Below are positions 30,358-38,343 of a stretch of DNA of 39,456 nt, one piece after another. Made by a program: the position numbers and the translations under genes. The stretch's first letter is position 1. The number at the start of each line of letters is the position of its first letter. The DNA is from a virus: the IMG/VR virus record IMGVR_UViG_3300030399_000044, positions 1 through 39,456 of that record; one strand, written 5' to 3'. Below the pieces are notes generated by a model. It saw nothing but the letters and a program-made list of their open reading frames with translations, did not search any database and was not told the origin of the DNA.

Positions 30358-30913
30358 AGAATTTAATGCTAAAAGAAGCATTTTAAAATTTTGTGACAGG
30401 AAGTGTTCTGCTATATGGAGATGCAAAAATTATCCATTGGCTAAAACATGTTTTAAGAAGGGACATAAATCTTGGAATTCTGGAACAAATAAATCTGGAA
30501 TGGCAGGAAAAAAACATTCTAGGATAACAAAAGATAAAATGAGAAATGCTCATTTAGGAGAAAAATCCTATAGATGGACTGGTAAAAGTGAAGAAAATTT
30601 CAGATTAAGAAGAAGTAGTAAATATGCCGATTGGCGAAAAGCAGTATTTCAAAGAGATAACTATACTTGTCAAATATGTAAGGCTAGAAGCATGAAAGGA
30701 ATAAAAGTAGTATTAGAAGCGGATCATATTAAGCAATTTGCTTTATATCCTGAATTACGCTTTGATCTTAATAATGGACGAACACTTTGTGCTCCATGTC
30801 ATCGAAAAACAGATACATGGGGGGTACGAAAACAAGCTATGCTAGAATCAACTAACCAAACATTTAATGAGGTGTCAAATGGCAAAGATCGGACGCCCGC
30901 CCTGGATACCTAG
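30329..30913 (+). CDS. HNH endonuclease with zinc finger and NUMOD3-like motif, 194 aa
   Basis: N-terminal zinc knuckles (CLQCNKEF ... CDRKCS), a NUMOD3-like DNA-contact segment (GKKHSRITKDKMRNAHLG), and a canonical HNH core: YTCQICKARS, EADHIKQFALYP, LNNGRTLCAPCHRKTD. Clearly a free-standing homing endonuclease of a different family from those at 4669 and 10853. It overlaps the methyltransferase by 29 bp and the small terminase by 35 bp, so it has been fitted into the junction by both ends. Confidence 0.85.
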   Translation: MKKNCLQCNKEFNAKRSILKFCDRKCSAIWRCKNYPLAKTCFKKGHKSWNSGTNKSGMAGKKHSRITKDKMRNAHLGEKSYRWTGKSEENFRLRRSSKYADWRKAVFQRDNYTCQICKARSMKGIKVVLEADHIKQFALYPELRFDLNNGRTLCAPCHRKTDTWGVRKQAMLESTNQTFNEVSNGKDRTPALDT

Positions 30914-31232
30914 CGATGAAGAATTAGAAAAGGTGGAATCATTGGCAGCTAGAGGCATGACCATCGCGCAAATATGTGATTGTTTGGACATAGCTCAATC
31001 AACTATTTACGAAAAGACCAAAGAGTATTCAGAGTTGGCGGAGGCTATAAAAAGAGGAAAGGCCAAAGGTATAGCGTTAGTTACAGCGGAATTGCTCAAA
31101 AATGTTAAGTCTAAAAATGTAACGGCACAGATATTTTACCTTAAATGCCAAGCAAAATGGAAAGAGGCTAAAGACGAAGATAACTCAGGCAATGAAACTC
31201 TGATGGAAAAATTCGTAGATGGCAAACTCTGA
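30879..31232 (+). CDS. Small terminase subunit, putative, 117 aa
   Basis: MAKIGRPPWIPSDEELEKVE then a homeodomain-like HTH (ARGMTIAQICDCLDIAQSTI) and the closing helix (TAQIFYLKCQAKWKEAKDE). This 'GRPPW...AARGMT..QIA' layout is that of phage terminase small subunits that recognise the packaging site. Start chosen at 30879 behind GAGG. Unusual: three genes separate it from the large subunit at 32818. A general DNA-binding role remains possible. Confidence 0.65.
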   Translation: MAKIGRPPWIPSDEELEKVESLAARGMTIAQICDCLDIAQSTIYEKTKEYSELAEAIKRGKAKGIALVTAELLKNVKSKNVTAQIFYLKCQAKWKEAKDEDNSGNETLMEKFVDGKL

Positions 31233-31277
31233 TTGCATTTATTATAACCAGGGAGCAAAATAGGGTCTAACTTAACC

Positions 31278-31289
31278 CCTTCGAAGGAG
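31278..31289 (+). promoter_or_regulatory. Ribosome site inside a CCTTCGAAGG palindrome
   Basis: CCTTCGAAGG (31278-31287) includes most of the Shine-Dalgarno AAGGAG (31284-31289), 8 bp before the ATG at 31298. GGGT/ACCC (31263-31266 and 31275-31278) lies just upstream. The site may be masked by local pairing; CGAAGGAG is also exactly complementary to loop 3 of the coat leader. Confidence 0.4.
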
Positions 31290-31297
31290 TTTCAGGA

Positions 31298-32167
31298 ATG
31301 GCAATTACTTATTTAAAGCGCATTGATGGCGCGACCAATTCGCTCGTACAGCTTAATACTTCTGATTCAACAGCATCTGCTATAGCAGCTAATTACCTTA
31401 CTGCGCAGGCCGCCAATATTGCAGCTATTAACGAAGGTGCCTGGACATGGGAGCCTAATGATCTAATTATTCTGAGCGCTTCCGATGGCGTTTCATTAGC
31501 CACCATTAACGCAACATTCACCACCTTAGCAGCGATTACAGGGAATATTGTTTCTCCTCCTCTCACTGTTTCAACTGGTCTTGTTGCTCATGCAGGCGGT
31601 GGGCAAACTGCAGCCACACTTTTACCCTCTGAATTCAACAATGTCACAACTGTTGCGGCAGCTGGTAATAGCGTATTGCTTCCTCCCTCCTTTGTGGGTG
31701 CGCAAGTCATCGTTACCAACTCTGGCGCAAATGCTTTGCAAATATTCGGTACTACTCCAGATACTATCAATGGTGTTGCTACCGCTACAGGCATTGCGCA
31801 AGCTGCCGGGACTACCGTTGTTTATCGTGTTGCAGTCGCTGGTAATTGGACTACGAATGCAGTTACAAAGCTAACCGGGACAGTGGTAACCAATGCAGTA
31901 ACAGTTAATGGGCCAGTGGGTGTCATTACGACTGCATCGTTAAGTACCGCATCTGGCGCCAATGCTACGGCTATCGTCTTGACCAACAGTTTTATCACGG
32001 CATCCTCTGTGGTTCTGTTGCAAGACATGGGAGGCTCTAATACCACAAGAGGCGTCACGTACAGCGTCGTCCCAAGTGCTGGCAGTGCATCCATTACTAT
32101 CACTAACGGAAACGTAGCCGCAGCAGCCTTAAACGGTACTGTGATCTTCGGTTTCAGCGTATTGTAA
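31298..32167 (+). CDS. Fibre-anchor-like structural protein, 289 aa
   Basis: Residues 1-85 (MAITYLKRIDGATNSLVQL, AANYLTAQAANIAAINEGAW, LIILSASDGVSLATI) parallel the first 85 residues of the large fibre at 14876: MAIT start, ANY, N-I, then a D/N..I.L.SASD.V.L motif. The remainder is a Val/Thr/Ala-rich beta structure (TLLPSEFNNVTTVAAAGNSV) ending in VIFGFSVL. So it probably attaches to the same virion site or is a head fibre/decoration. It sits between the terminase subunits, an unusual place for a fibre. Confidence 0.65.
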   Translation: MAITYLKRIDGATNSLVQLNTSDSTASAIAANYLTAQAANIAAINEGAWTWEPNDLIILSASDGVSLATINATFTTLAAITGNIVSPPLTVSTGLVAHAGGGQTAATLLPSEFNNVTTVAAAGNSVLLPPSFVGAQVIVTNSGANALQIFGTTPDTINGVATATGIAQAAGTTVVYRVAVAGNWTTNAVTKLTGTVVTNAVTVNGPVGVITTASLSTASGANATAIVLTNSFITASSVVLLQDMGGSNTTRGVTYSVVPSAGSASITITNGNVAAAALNGTVIFGFSVL

Positions 32168-32189
32168 TTAACGATTAAGGAGAAGACCA

Positions 32190-32423
32190 ATGAGCGGATT
32201 TGATGATGGTTCAAGTGGGCAAGTGTATAACGAAGCCTATTGTATGAAAGAAAGTGTTGAGGCTAAGAACAATGCCGAGATGAATCAGAAGATGGGCTAC
32301 TTTAATATGGCCGATCTCGCGAACACAAAGGCATTCCCTGTCCAAATGACTGGAGAAAAACAGAATCGCCAGTTAGGGCCAGAGGCTGCGGATGAAAATT
32401 ATAACTACAACGCCGACAGATAG
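32190..32423 (+). CDS. Hypothetical protein, 77 aa
   Basis: Hydrophilic, Asn/Met/Gln-rich (EAKNNAEMNQKMGYFNMADL), probably helical. AAGGAG precedes the ATG, 22 bp after the fibre-like gene; a terminator follows it. No family recognised; co-transcription with the fibre-like gene suggests a virion or assembly role. Confidence 0.65.
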   Translation: MSGFDDGSSGQVYNEAYCMKESVEAKNNAEMNQKMGYFNMADLANTKAFPVQMTGEKQNRQLGPEAADENYNYNADR

Positions 32424-32446
32424 TTTTACCCCTGCGCAAAGGTAAT

Positions 32447-32493
32447 CCCGGCATTGGCTTATCCACCAATGTCGGGTATTATCTTTTCTTTTT
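32447..32493 (+). terminator. Strong intrinsic terminator
   Basis: CCCGGCATTGG (32447-32457) pairs with CCAATGTCGGG (32466-32476; one G-U) over 11 bp with an 8-nt loop, then TATTATCTTTTCTTTTT. It closes the 31298-32423 unit before the packaging genes. Confidence 0.85.
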
Positions 32494-32513
32494 ACAATTA
32501 AGGATGAGAACAA

Positions 32514-32840
32514 ATGACGCAAGATGTACCTATGCCTAGCAATTCAGTTGATCAAACACCTAAGCAATATCTGTTTCAGCAATTCTTAACTAAATATCAG
32601 GATCTATCCAAATTCATTAATCAGCTTCCTATCAATGAGAAGTTGAAAGAAGTTATTGTAAAAGAGTTCGATACTGGTTTTCTATGGGGTAAAGAAGCGT
32701 TTGCCACATTGGTATTGCCTAAACTAGAAGAACCAACGGAAATGATCCAACCATATGGCGTTGATGTTGAGCACCGAGCCAGAAAGAAATCATCTAAAAA
32801 GGCTAAGAAGAAAAAGAATGGTAAACGAAAGTCAGCTTGA
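32514..32840 (+). CDS. Hypothetical helical protein, 108 aa, upstream of large terminase
   Basis: Central helical region (FLTKYQDLSKFINQLPINEK ... FDTGFLWGKEAFATL) and a Lys-rich tail (KKSSKKAKKKKNGKRKS) for nucleic acid contact. The 'I..LP...........FLW.KEA' helix pair is loosely like small anti-CBASS (Acb2-type) hairpin proteins, but the spacing differs and I do not assign it. AAGGATGAG precedes the start; it overlaps the terminase start by 23 bp. Confidence 0.6.
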   Translation: MTQDVPMPSNSVDQTPKQYLFQQFLTKYQDLSKFINQLPINEKLKEVIVKEFDTGFLWGKEAFATLVLPKLEEPTEMIQPYGVDVEHRARKKSSKKAKKKKNGKRKSA

Positions 32841-34344
32841 TACGCTAAGAGATTTTCGCAAGTTTGCCCCGAAGTTTCTAATCATACGTACCAAGTCGGG
32901 GCAACCTAAGCCATTTGCTTTTAATAGGGCGCAGAGTTATTTACATGACAGACTTGAGAAGCAGCGAGAAAGTACGGGTCGCGTCCGGGCAGTTATCCTT
33001 AAGGGTCGTCAACAGGGTTGTTCGACTTACATTCAGGCACGGTTTTTTCATCAGGTTATTACCAGCAGAGGAAAGAAAGCGTTTATCCTCACTCACGATA
33101 AAGAAGCAACTAAAAATCTATTTAGCATGGCTCAAAGATTCTATGAAAATCTTGAAGCAGGTCTCGTTCCCAAGCCAGACACGGCCAACGCTAAGGAGCT
33201 TTATTTCAAAGAATTTGATAGCGGATACGCTGTTGGTACAGCAGGTAATAAAGCAGTTGGACGCTCCCAAACAATCCAGCTCATGCACTCGAGCGAAGTC
33301 GCGTTCTGGCAATTCGCTGAAGACCACTCGAAAGGTATCTTGCAGGCGATAAGCAATGAGAAAGGAACAGAGATCATATTGGAGAGTACAGCTAATGGTA
33401 TTGGTAATTACTTTCATAGCCGGTGGGTTAATGCTATGGCTGCTGATAGCGAGTATCAGGCTATCTTTCTCCCCTGGTATTGGCAAGATGAATATACCGA
33501 TTTCACTCCCGGCTTTAGATTAACTGATGAAGAAGAGCATTATGTCGGATTGTACAAGGATAATGGCTTAACGCCTGAGCACATGTCATGGCGAAGAAAG
33601 AAGATTAATGAGTTTAGTAAAGACTTTGATGCTGGCAAAGAATCATTCCAGATTGAATACCCATTCTCGGCTAATGAAGCATTCAAGAACCCGATTAATA
33701 ATGTATTCATTAACTCAAAGTACGTGGAGAAAGCCCGTAAACAGCGTGTAGACGCGTCAGGGCCATTGATTATCGGAGTGGATGTTGCGATCAGTGATAG
33801 AGACAGATCGGCTATAATGCGTCGCAAAGGCCGTGTTATGTTTGGTCTAGAGAAATTCAGCAATTATAATACTATGGAAATAGTGGGTAGGCTTAAGCGC
33901 GTCATCCAAAATGAAAATCCACAGAAGGTTTACATCGATTGTATTGGGATTGGTGCTGGCGTAGTGGATAGACTGCTAGAAATGGGATACTCATGTGTAG
34001 AAGGCATCAACGTAGCCAGATCAGCTAATGACAAAGAGAAATTTAAAAACCTAAGAGCTGAGCTGTACAGCGATTTGAGAGATTGGCTTTATGGTGAATT
34101 GCCCGTACAAATACCTGATGATGATGAATTGCATGGTGAGTTATGTTCGTTCGGATTCAAAGAGAATAGTTCAGGTCAAATACAAATAGAATCTAAGGAT
34201 GATATGCGAGCGAGAGGATTGAAGTCGCCTGATACGAGTGATGCTGCCATGCTGACATTTCCCGGAGGCTATTTTGGTCATGCTCAGGGTGGAAATATTG
34301 AAATACCAACATTGGCGCCTTGGGAAAGGGGAATGTTTAGATGA
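32818..34344 (+). CDS. Terminase large subunit, 508 aa
   Basis: Packaging motor. Walker A variant LKGRQQGCSTYI (about residues 60-71), Walker B region QLMHSSEVAFW (about 155-165), and nuclease acidic residues in GVDVAISDRD (about 320), YIDCIGIGAG (about 371) and SDAAML (about 474). ATG 32818 (MVNESQLDTLRDF) chosen because the upstream in-frame extension overlaps the other gene's Lys tail. Size fits P22 gp2 (499 aa) and headful-type enzymes. Its stop overlaps the next ATG (ATGA). Confidence 0.9.
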   Translation: MVNESQLDTLRDFRKFAPKFLIIRTKSGQPKPFAFNRAQSYLHDRLEKQRESTGRVRAVILKGRQQGCSTYIQARFFHQVITSRGKKAFILTHDKEATKNLFSMAQRFYENLEAGLVPKPDTANAKELYFKEFDSGYAVGTAGNKAVGRSQTIQLMHSSEVAFWQFAEDHSKGILQAISNEKGTEIILESTANGIGNYFHSRWVNAMAADSEYQAIFLPWYWQDEYTDFTPGFRLTDEEEHYVGLYKDNGLTPEHMSWRRKKINEFSKDFDAGKESFQIEYPFSANEAFKNPINNVFINSKYVEKARKQRVDASGPLIIGVDVAISDRDRSAIMRRKGRVMFGLEKFSNYNTMEIVGRLKRVIQNENPQKVYIDCIGIGAGVVDRLLEMGYSCVEGINVARSANDKEKFKNLRAELYSDLRDWLYGELPVQIPDDDELHGELCSFGFKENSSGQIQIESKDDMRARGLKSPDTSDAAMLTFPGGYFGHAQGGNIEIPTLAPWERGMFR

Positions 34345-34619
34345 ACGCAAGGGATAAGCAAAGGAAAATAGTTGGCAAGATCACTCAGGACTTATTAGAG
34401 GCTCATCGAGCGTCAATGCTGAAGCATCTCCCCGAGAACACAACTGAACCTGAATTTATTGATTATGTTCTATCTTCATGCGGCAGCTTGTTGGCTACGT
34501 TAATGGGAACATTGCAGCTAAAGACGAATGCCATTGATATTCCTGCGACTTTAGAGAAGTTAAAGCAATCGGTCATTCTCTATGTCGAAAATGATCGGAA
34601 AATGAAACATAATGATTAA
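34341..34619 (+). CDS. Hypothetical helical protein, 92 aa
   Basis: All-helical (QRKIVGKITQDLLEAHRASM, CGSLLATLMGTLQLKTNAI). ATGA overlap with terminase. Small genes of this kind are common between terminase and portal in podoviruses; role unknown. Confidence 0.65.
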   Translation: MNARDKQRKIVGKITQDLLEAHRASMLKHLPENTTEPEFIDYVLSSCGSLLATLMGTLQLKTNAIDIPATLEKLKQSVILYVENDRKMKHND

Positions 34620-34767
34620 CTGGTTATATTGTCTATTGTTTGGCCATGATTTTGATAGAAAAGATCGGGGAGATCTTCATATCCATGGTGATGATGATCC
34701 TAATATTATAATCGAAAAATATGTACGTTACTGGTGCAAGCGCTGTCAAAAGTATCGGAAGGTTTAA
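34612..34767 (+). CDS. Small zinc-finger-like protein, 51 aa
   Basis: INWLYCLLFGHDFDRKDRG and YVRYWCKRCQKYRKV: same layout as the 48-aa protein at 24780 (C..FGHD ... CxRC). A paralogous pair of tiny treble-clef proteins in early and late regions. Overlaps the 92-aa gene by 8 bp. Confidence 0.55.
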   Translation: MINWLYCLLFGHDFDRKDRGDLHIHGDDDPNIIIEKYVRYWCKRCQKYRKV

Positions 34768-34778
34768 CTATCTTAGCC

Positions 34779-34792
34779 TTTATCACGATAAA
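34779..34792. repeat. Inverted repeat TTTATCACGATAAA
   Basis: Lies in the 106-bp gap between the small zinc protein and portal. Same core as the palindromes at 591-606 and 22406-22423. The gap otherwise shows no clear promoter; its AT-rich part holds TATAAC and CATAAAAT stretches. Confidence 0.4.
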
Positions 34793-34873
34793 CCACCATA
34801 ATTTCGCTATAACTCAATCCCTATTCCATTAATGAGCCAAAGAGCATAAAATAGTCAGCTATCAAGCGACTTA

Positions 34874-37042
34874 ATGGATTGCCTATCAATGCCCAAAAAA
34901 GACCCTGAAATCTGCTCTAAAATCAGAGATCGCGTGGACAAATGGGAAAAATACTGGACGATTAACCGTTCTCTCTATTACGAATGGATCGATTTTGTCA
35001 TGGGCGATCAATGGCGAGAGGATGAGTCTAAACTATTCGAGCGCTATAACAAGATTCCGCTGATGTTTAATAAGCTGGGCGTTCTGATGAATCACCTATT
35101 GGGTGATCAAATTCAGAACACCCCAAATTTACAGATAATGCCCGATGATGATGTTCCGGTGCCTACAGCTCAGGCTCGGGCCGCGCTAATCAAAAATATC
35201 AGCCTCAATTCCGATGCTAAGACCGTTTATCAATCAGGCTACGGTCAAGCCATCGTAGGCGGATATGGAGCCTGTAGAATAGGTACAGAATATCTACATG
35301 ATGAATCATTTGAACAAGAGATCAAAATCTATGACTTCGAAGACCCGAATAGGTGCTATTGGGATCTGGCAGCAAAACACAGATGTAAAGTGGATGGTAT
35401 GTACAGCGGGTACAAAACCCGGGTCAGTAGAAGGTGGTTTAGAGATAAGTTTGGAAAAGATGTTGAAAGCCAGATCGGAACCACATCTATTACCGAAGAC
35501 AGCACTATGGCTTTCGCCGATGATGATTCCATTACTTTGGTTGATGATTTTGAGCGGATTGGAGAAAAACAATCGATTTACAAGCTATCTGATGGTTCTG
35601 TTGCTAATTCTGATGAGTTTAGAAAGCTAGAGAAGATGAAGATTGATGGCAAAACGTATAAATTCCGCAATGGACAGCCTATTACTAAGCTAGATGAGCG
35701 TCAGATTGTTAAATATACGATCCGGCATAGACAAATAGCCGGTGATTTCATCCTTGAAGAGACAGATTTCTCTTCTATTCAGCTTCCGATCATTTTTATT
35801 GATCAAAAGAGCTATTACACTAAGCAAGGGCAGCAGATTACTAGAAGCTTCTTTAAAGATGTTAAGGACGCTCAGAAGTATCTTAACTATCTTGCTACCC
35901 AATCAGGCTATATTCTCAAAGTATCTCGTTGGGATCAATTCCTAATGCCCCGTAAATGTGCCGCCTCTCCCGACGCGCAGCAGCAATGGCGCGATCCATC
36001 CGTGGTCAATGGGGCACTCTATTATGATGAAACCCCAAGTGGGGCTAAGCCGGAGCAACTAAGGCCGCCTGAGTTATCGCAGTCCTTGACCCAGCAGTAC
36101 GAGCGTACTTTGGTTGATATTCAGTCAGGCACAGGATTGTACAATACTCAACTTGGTGAAATGGGGAATGAGGTTTCAGGTACTGCCATTGATGCTAGAA
36201 ACCGTCGTGGCAATAAGAATACCCAAATACCCCGCACAGCCTTAGATATAGCTATCTGCACCATTGGCGAGATCATTAACGAGATGATACCCACGGTTTA
36301 TGATACTCAGCGCGATCTAATGCTTCCAATGCCGGATTCCGAATCTCAGAAGGTCACCATTAATAAGCCGGCAGATGAATATGGATTGCAGGTTGAGAAT
36401 GACATGACTAAGGGCCGCTTCAAGATACGATTGAAAGCCGGCCCAAGCTACGAAGGACAGAAGGACGAAGCTTTGCAGTCTCTTCAATTGGTTCTACAGG
36501 CTGATAAGGGAGGCCAGGTCTTCCCAATGATAGCCGATCTTTACGCGGAGAACCTGCCTTTAGATAACAATCTTGAGCTTAGAAATAGGCTTAGGACGCT
36601 AGTTCCACCTGAGATCATTGAGGCTGGCAAGACTGGTAAACCTGTGCCGCCTAAGCAACCGCAGCCTGATCCTATGGTTATGCTTAAGCAACAAGAATTG
36701 CAAATGAAGGCTCAGGATGCTCAGCAGAAGAACCAGCTTAAGCAGCAAGAATTGCAGTTCAAGCAGCAAGAATTGCAACGTAAGGCTATTGAGACTCAGC
36801 AAGATATCCATGTTGAGTACAATAAGCTTGAGGCTGAGAAAGAAGAGGCTGCTGCCGAACTTCAAGAGATCATCATGAGATATCAAGCCGAAAGCGAGCG
36901 CGTGGGTGCGGATTTACAGATAACCCATGCTACTAACCTAGTCAGACTGCTAGAGCATTCCGGCAAGATATTCCACGAAAAGGATATGCAAGCAGCCCAG
37001 CATAAGCACGAAAAGAGTATTAAACCCACAACTACAGTTTAA
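34874..37042 (+). CDS. Portal protein, P22 gp1-like, 722 aa
   Basis: Dodecameric ring at the head vertex through which DNA is pumped. The length equals P22 portal (725 aa). N-terminal helices (WINRS-type start, MGDQWREDESKLFERYNKIP, FNKLGVLMNHLLGDQIQNTP) and the wing/clip region are typical. The C-terminal 120 residues are a Gln-rich coiled coil (KQQELQMKAQ, KQQELQFKQQELQ) that corresponds to the P22 barrel. No good ribosome site is visible at 34874; ATG 34889 in the same frame is an alternative. Confidence 0.88.
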   Translation: MDCLSMPKKDPEICSKIRDRVDKWEKYWTINRSLYYEWIDFVMGDQWREDESKLFERYNKIPLMFNKLGVLMNHLLGDQIQNTPNLQIMPDDDVPVPTAQARAALIKNISLNSDAKTVYQSGYGQAIVGGYGACRIGTEYLHDESFEQEIKIYDFEDPNRCYWDLAAKHRCKVDGMYSGYKTRVSRRWFRDKFGKDVESQIGTTSITEDSTMAFADDDSITLVDDFERIGEKQSIYKLSDGSVANSDEFRKLEKMKIDGKTYKFRNGQPITKLDERQIVKYTIRHRQIAGDFILEETDFSSIQLPIIFIDQKSYYTKQGQQITRSFFKDVKDAQKYLNYLATQSGYILKVSRWDQFLMPRKCAASPDAQQQWRDPSVVNGALYYDETPSGAKPEQLRPPELSQSLTQQYERTLVDIQSGTGLYNTQLGEMGNEVSGTAIDARNRRGNKNTQIPRTALDIAICTIGEIINEMIPTVYDTQRDLMLPMPDSESQKVTINKPADEYGLQVENDMTKGRFKIRLKAGPSYEGQKDEALQSLQLVLQADKGGQVFPMIADLYAENLPLDNNLELRNRLRTLVPPEIIEAGKTGKPVPPKQPQPDPMVMLKQQELQMKAQDAQQKNQLKQQELQFKQQELQRKAIETQQDIHVEYNKLEAEKEEAAAELQEIIMRYQAESERVGADLQITHATNLVRLLEHSGKIFHEKDMQAAQHKHEKSIKPTTTV

Positions 37043-37054
37043 GGATGAATAAGG

Positions 37055-37975
37055 ATGAGCGGAGAAGTCAGAAACGTTGATGCCCTAATAGTGGCAGATA
37101 TGCAAAATCAGCAAGCGCCCGTGCAAGCAATACCTAATGCTCCAATAGAATCAGCGCCAGTACAGCAAGATTCGGTCGCCGAAGTTCCACATGGAACCTT
37201 AGATAGCTCAGAAAATGAACATACTAATGACAATGTAAATCAAGTTCAACCTGATGCCAATGTGACTCAAGAACCTACCAAATCAGTAGAAACCAGTAGT
37301 AAATCGGTAGATTCCCCTATTGACGAGTATGGCAATCCTATTGATGCTCCAAAAATGTACAGTGAAGAAGATGTCTCTAGGATGATTAGGGATCGCCTAT
37401 CGCGTGGTCGCCATGCTGAACAGCCAACCCAGCAACAAGTCCAGAAAGCAGCTGACGACTTCAAGACTGACCCCAATAGCGAGGAATCATGGGAAACCCA
37501 GTTAGAGGGTTTCATCGATAAGACACTAGAGAAACGCCAGTCGAAGCAAGCTGAGCAGCAATGGAAGCAGCAGGAAGCAGCCAAGCAAGCCGAATTTGAG
37601 GCTAAGTTTTCGACTGGCATGAATAAGTACCAGGATTTTCACAAGGTCATAGACCCTGTTAGGAACAATATCACTGATTCCATGATGCTCGCGGCGCGCA
37701 ATCTGGATAACCCAGCGGCTTTTATCTATGGCGCAGCTAAGCTTCACCCCCAGGAATTGGATAGGATATCGAGAATAGCAGATCCTTACGCACAGGCCTC
37801 AGAAGTGGGCAGACTGCATGAGCGCATGGTTAAGTCCAGAAGTGGCCTTAGCGCGGCTCCTAAGCCTCTGGAAGCGGTTAAAGGGGATGTTACTAACAAG
37901 CGTATGGATGACAGGCCATCTATTGATAACCTAATAGCCCAACATGCTAAGCAAAAGCAAAACGCTAGAAGATAG
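37055..37975 (+). CDS. Scaffolding protein, P22 gp8-like, 306 aa
   Basis: Guides coat assembly and leaves the procapsid before maturation. Length equals P22 gp8 (303 aa). Acidic, disordered N-terminus (first 100 residues, Gln/Asp/Val/Pro-rich), helical Gln/Lys-rich middle (EQQWKQQEAAKQAEFEAKF), and a basic C-terminus (LIAQHAKQKQNARR) matching the coat-binding helix-turn-helix end of gp8. AAGG precedes the ATG, 12 bp after portal. Confidence 0.82.
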   Translation: MSGEVRNVDALIVADMQNQQAPVQAIPNAPIESAPVQQDSVAEVPHGTLDSSENEHTNDNVNQVQPDANVTQEPTKSVETSSKSVDSPIDEYGNPIDAPKMYSEEDVSRMIRDRLSRGRHAEQPTQQQVQKAADDFKTDPNSEESWETQLEGFIDKTLEKRQSKQAEQQWKQQEAAKQAEFEAKFSTGMNKYQDFHKVIDPVRNNITDSMMLAARNLDNPAAFIYGAAKLHPQELDRISRIADPYAQASEVGRLHERMVKSRSGLSAAPKPLEAVKGDVTNKRMDDRPSIDNLIAQHAKQKQNARR

Positions 37976-38017
37976 GATAAAAAGAGTACATAATGTTATT
38001 TATTTGGGAGAGATACA

Positions 38018-38173
38018 ATGCCAATACCCGGTGATAATGGAAAACCAGCTTTAGAGAAGAAAGAACAGGAAAATCGAATAACAGATGTAGCCAATCATGA
38101 TGCCTGTGTTCAGAAAGAAGTCATGCTTAATAAGCCAGCATCGAAAGAAAAATGTATTTTTGGAGAAATATAA
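38018..38173 (+). CDS. Small hypothetical protein, 51 aa
   Basis: MPIPGDNGKPALEKKEQEN, C-terminal KEKCIFGEI. GGGAGAG precedes the ATG. The last 63 bp (38111-38173) are repeated, 83% identical (52/63), at 38212-38274 in the following frame. Unknown function. Confidence 0.55.
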   Translation: MPIPGDNGKPALEKKEQENRITDVANHDACVQKEVMLNKPASKEKCIFGEI

Positions 38174-38196
38174 TTATAAAGCATGCCTACTACAAT

Positions 38197-38274
38197 ATGG
38201 GTACAAGCTTACAGAAAGAAGTTAAGCTTAATGCGTCAGAATCTAAAGAAACGTGCATTTTTGGAGAAATCTAA
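38197..38274 (+). CDS. 25-codon duplicate of the preceding gene's end
   Basis: MGTSLQKEVKLNASESKE, then TCIFGEI: copies the QKEV.LN ... CIFGEI end of the 51-aa protein. The open frame is kept, so the duplicate may still be translated or serve only to carry the TTTGGAGAAAT ribosome site for the next gene. Confidence 0.4.
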   Translation: MGTSLQKEVKLNASESKETCIFGEI

Positions 38275-38343
38275 ATGTCTTATCCTTGCCCAAAATGTAA
38301 AGGCTATGACTGTGACGGAAGGAGTAACTGCAATGGCAAATAA
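38275..38343 (+). CDS. Cys-rich microprotein, 22 aa
   Basis: MSYPCPKCKGYDCDGRSNC: four Cys arranged C-x2-C-x4-C-x5-C, enough to hold one metal ion. GGAG nine bases upstream inside the duplicated segment. Its stop lies 11 bp inside the next gene. Confidence 0.45.
   Translation: MSYPCPKCKGYDCDGRSNCNGK

Noticed and set aside
28981-30913. Restriction-modification pair (methyltransferase plus HNH)
   Set aside because: The HNH carries a NUMOD3-like and zinc-knuckle layout typical of homing endonucleases, so pairing is only a distant option.
38183-38332. Longer start for the 61-aa gene
   Set aside because: The extension is an out-of-frame reading of the duplicated segment; ATG 38333 has AAGGAG at 8 bp.
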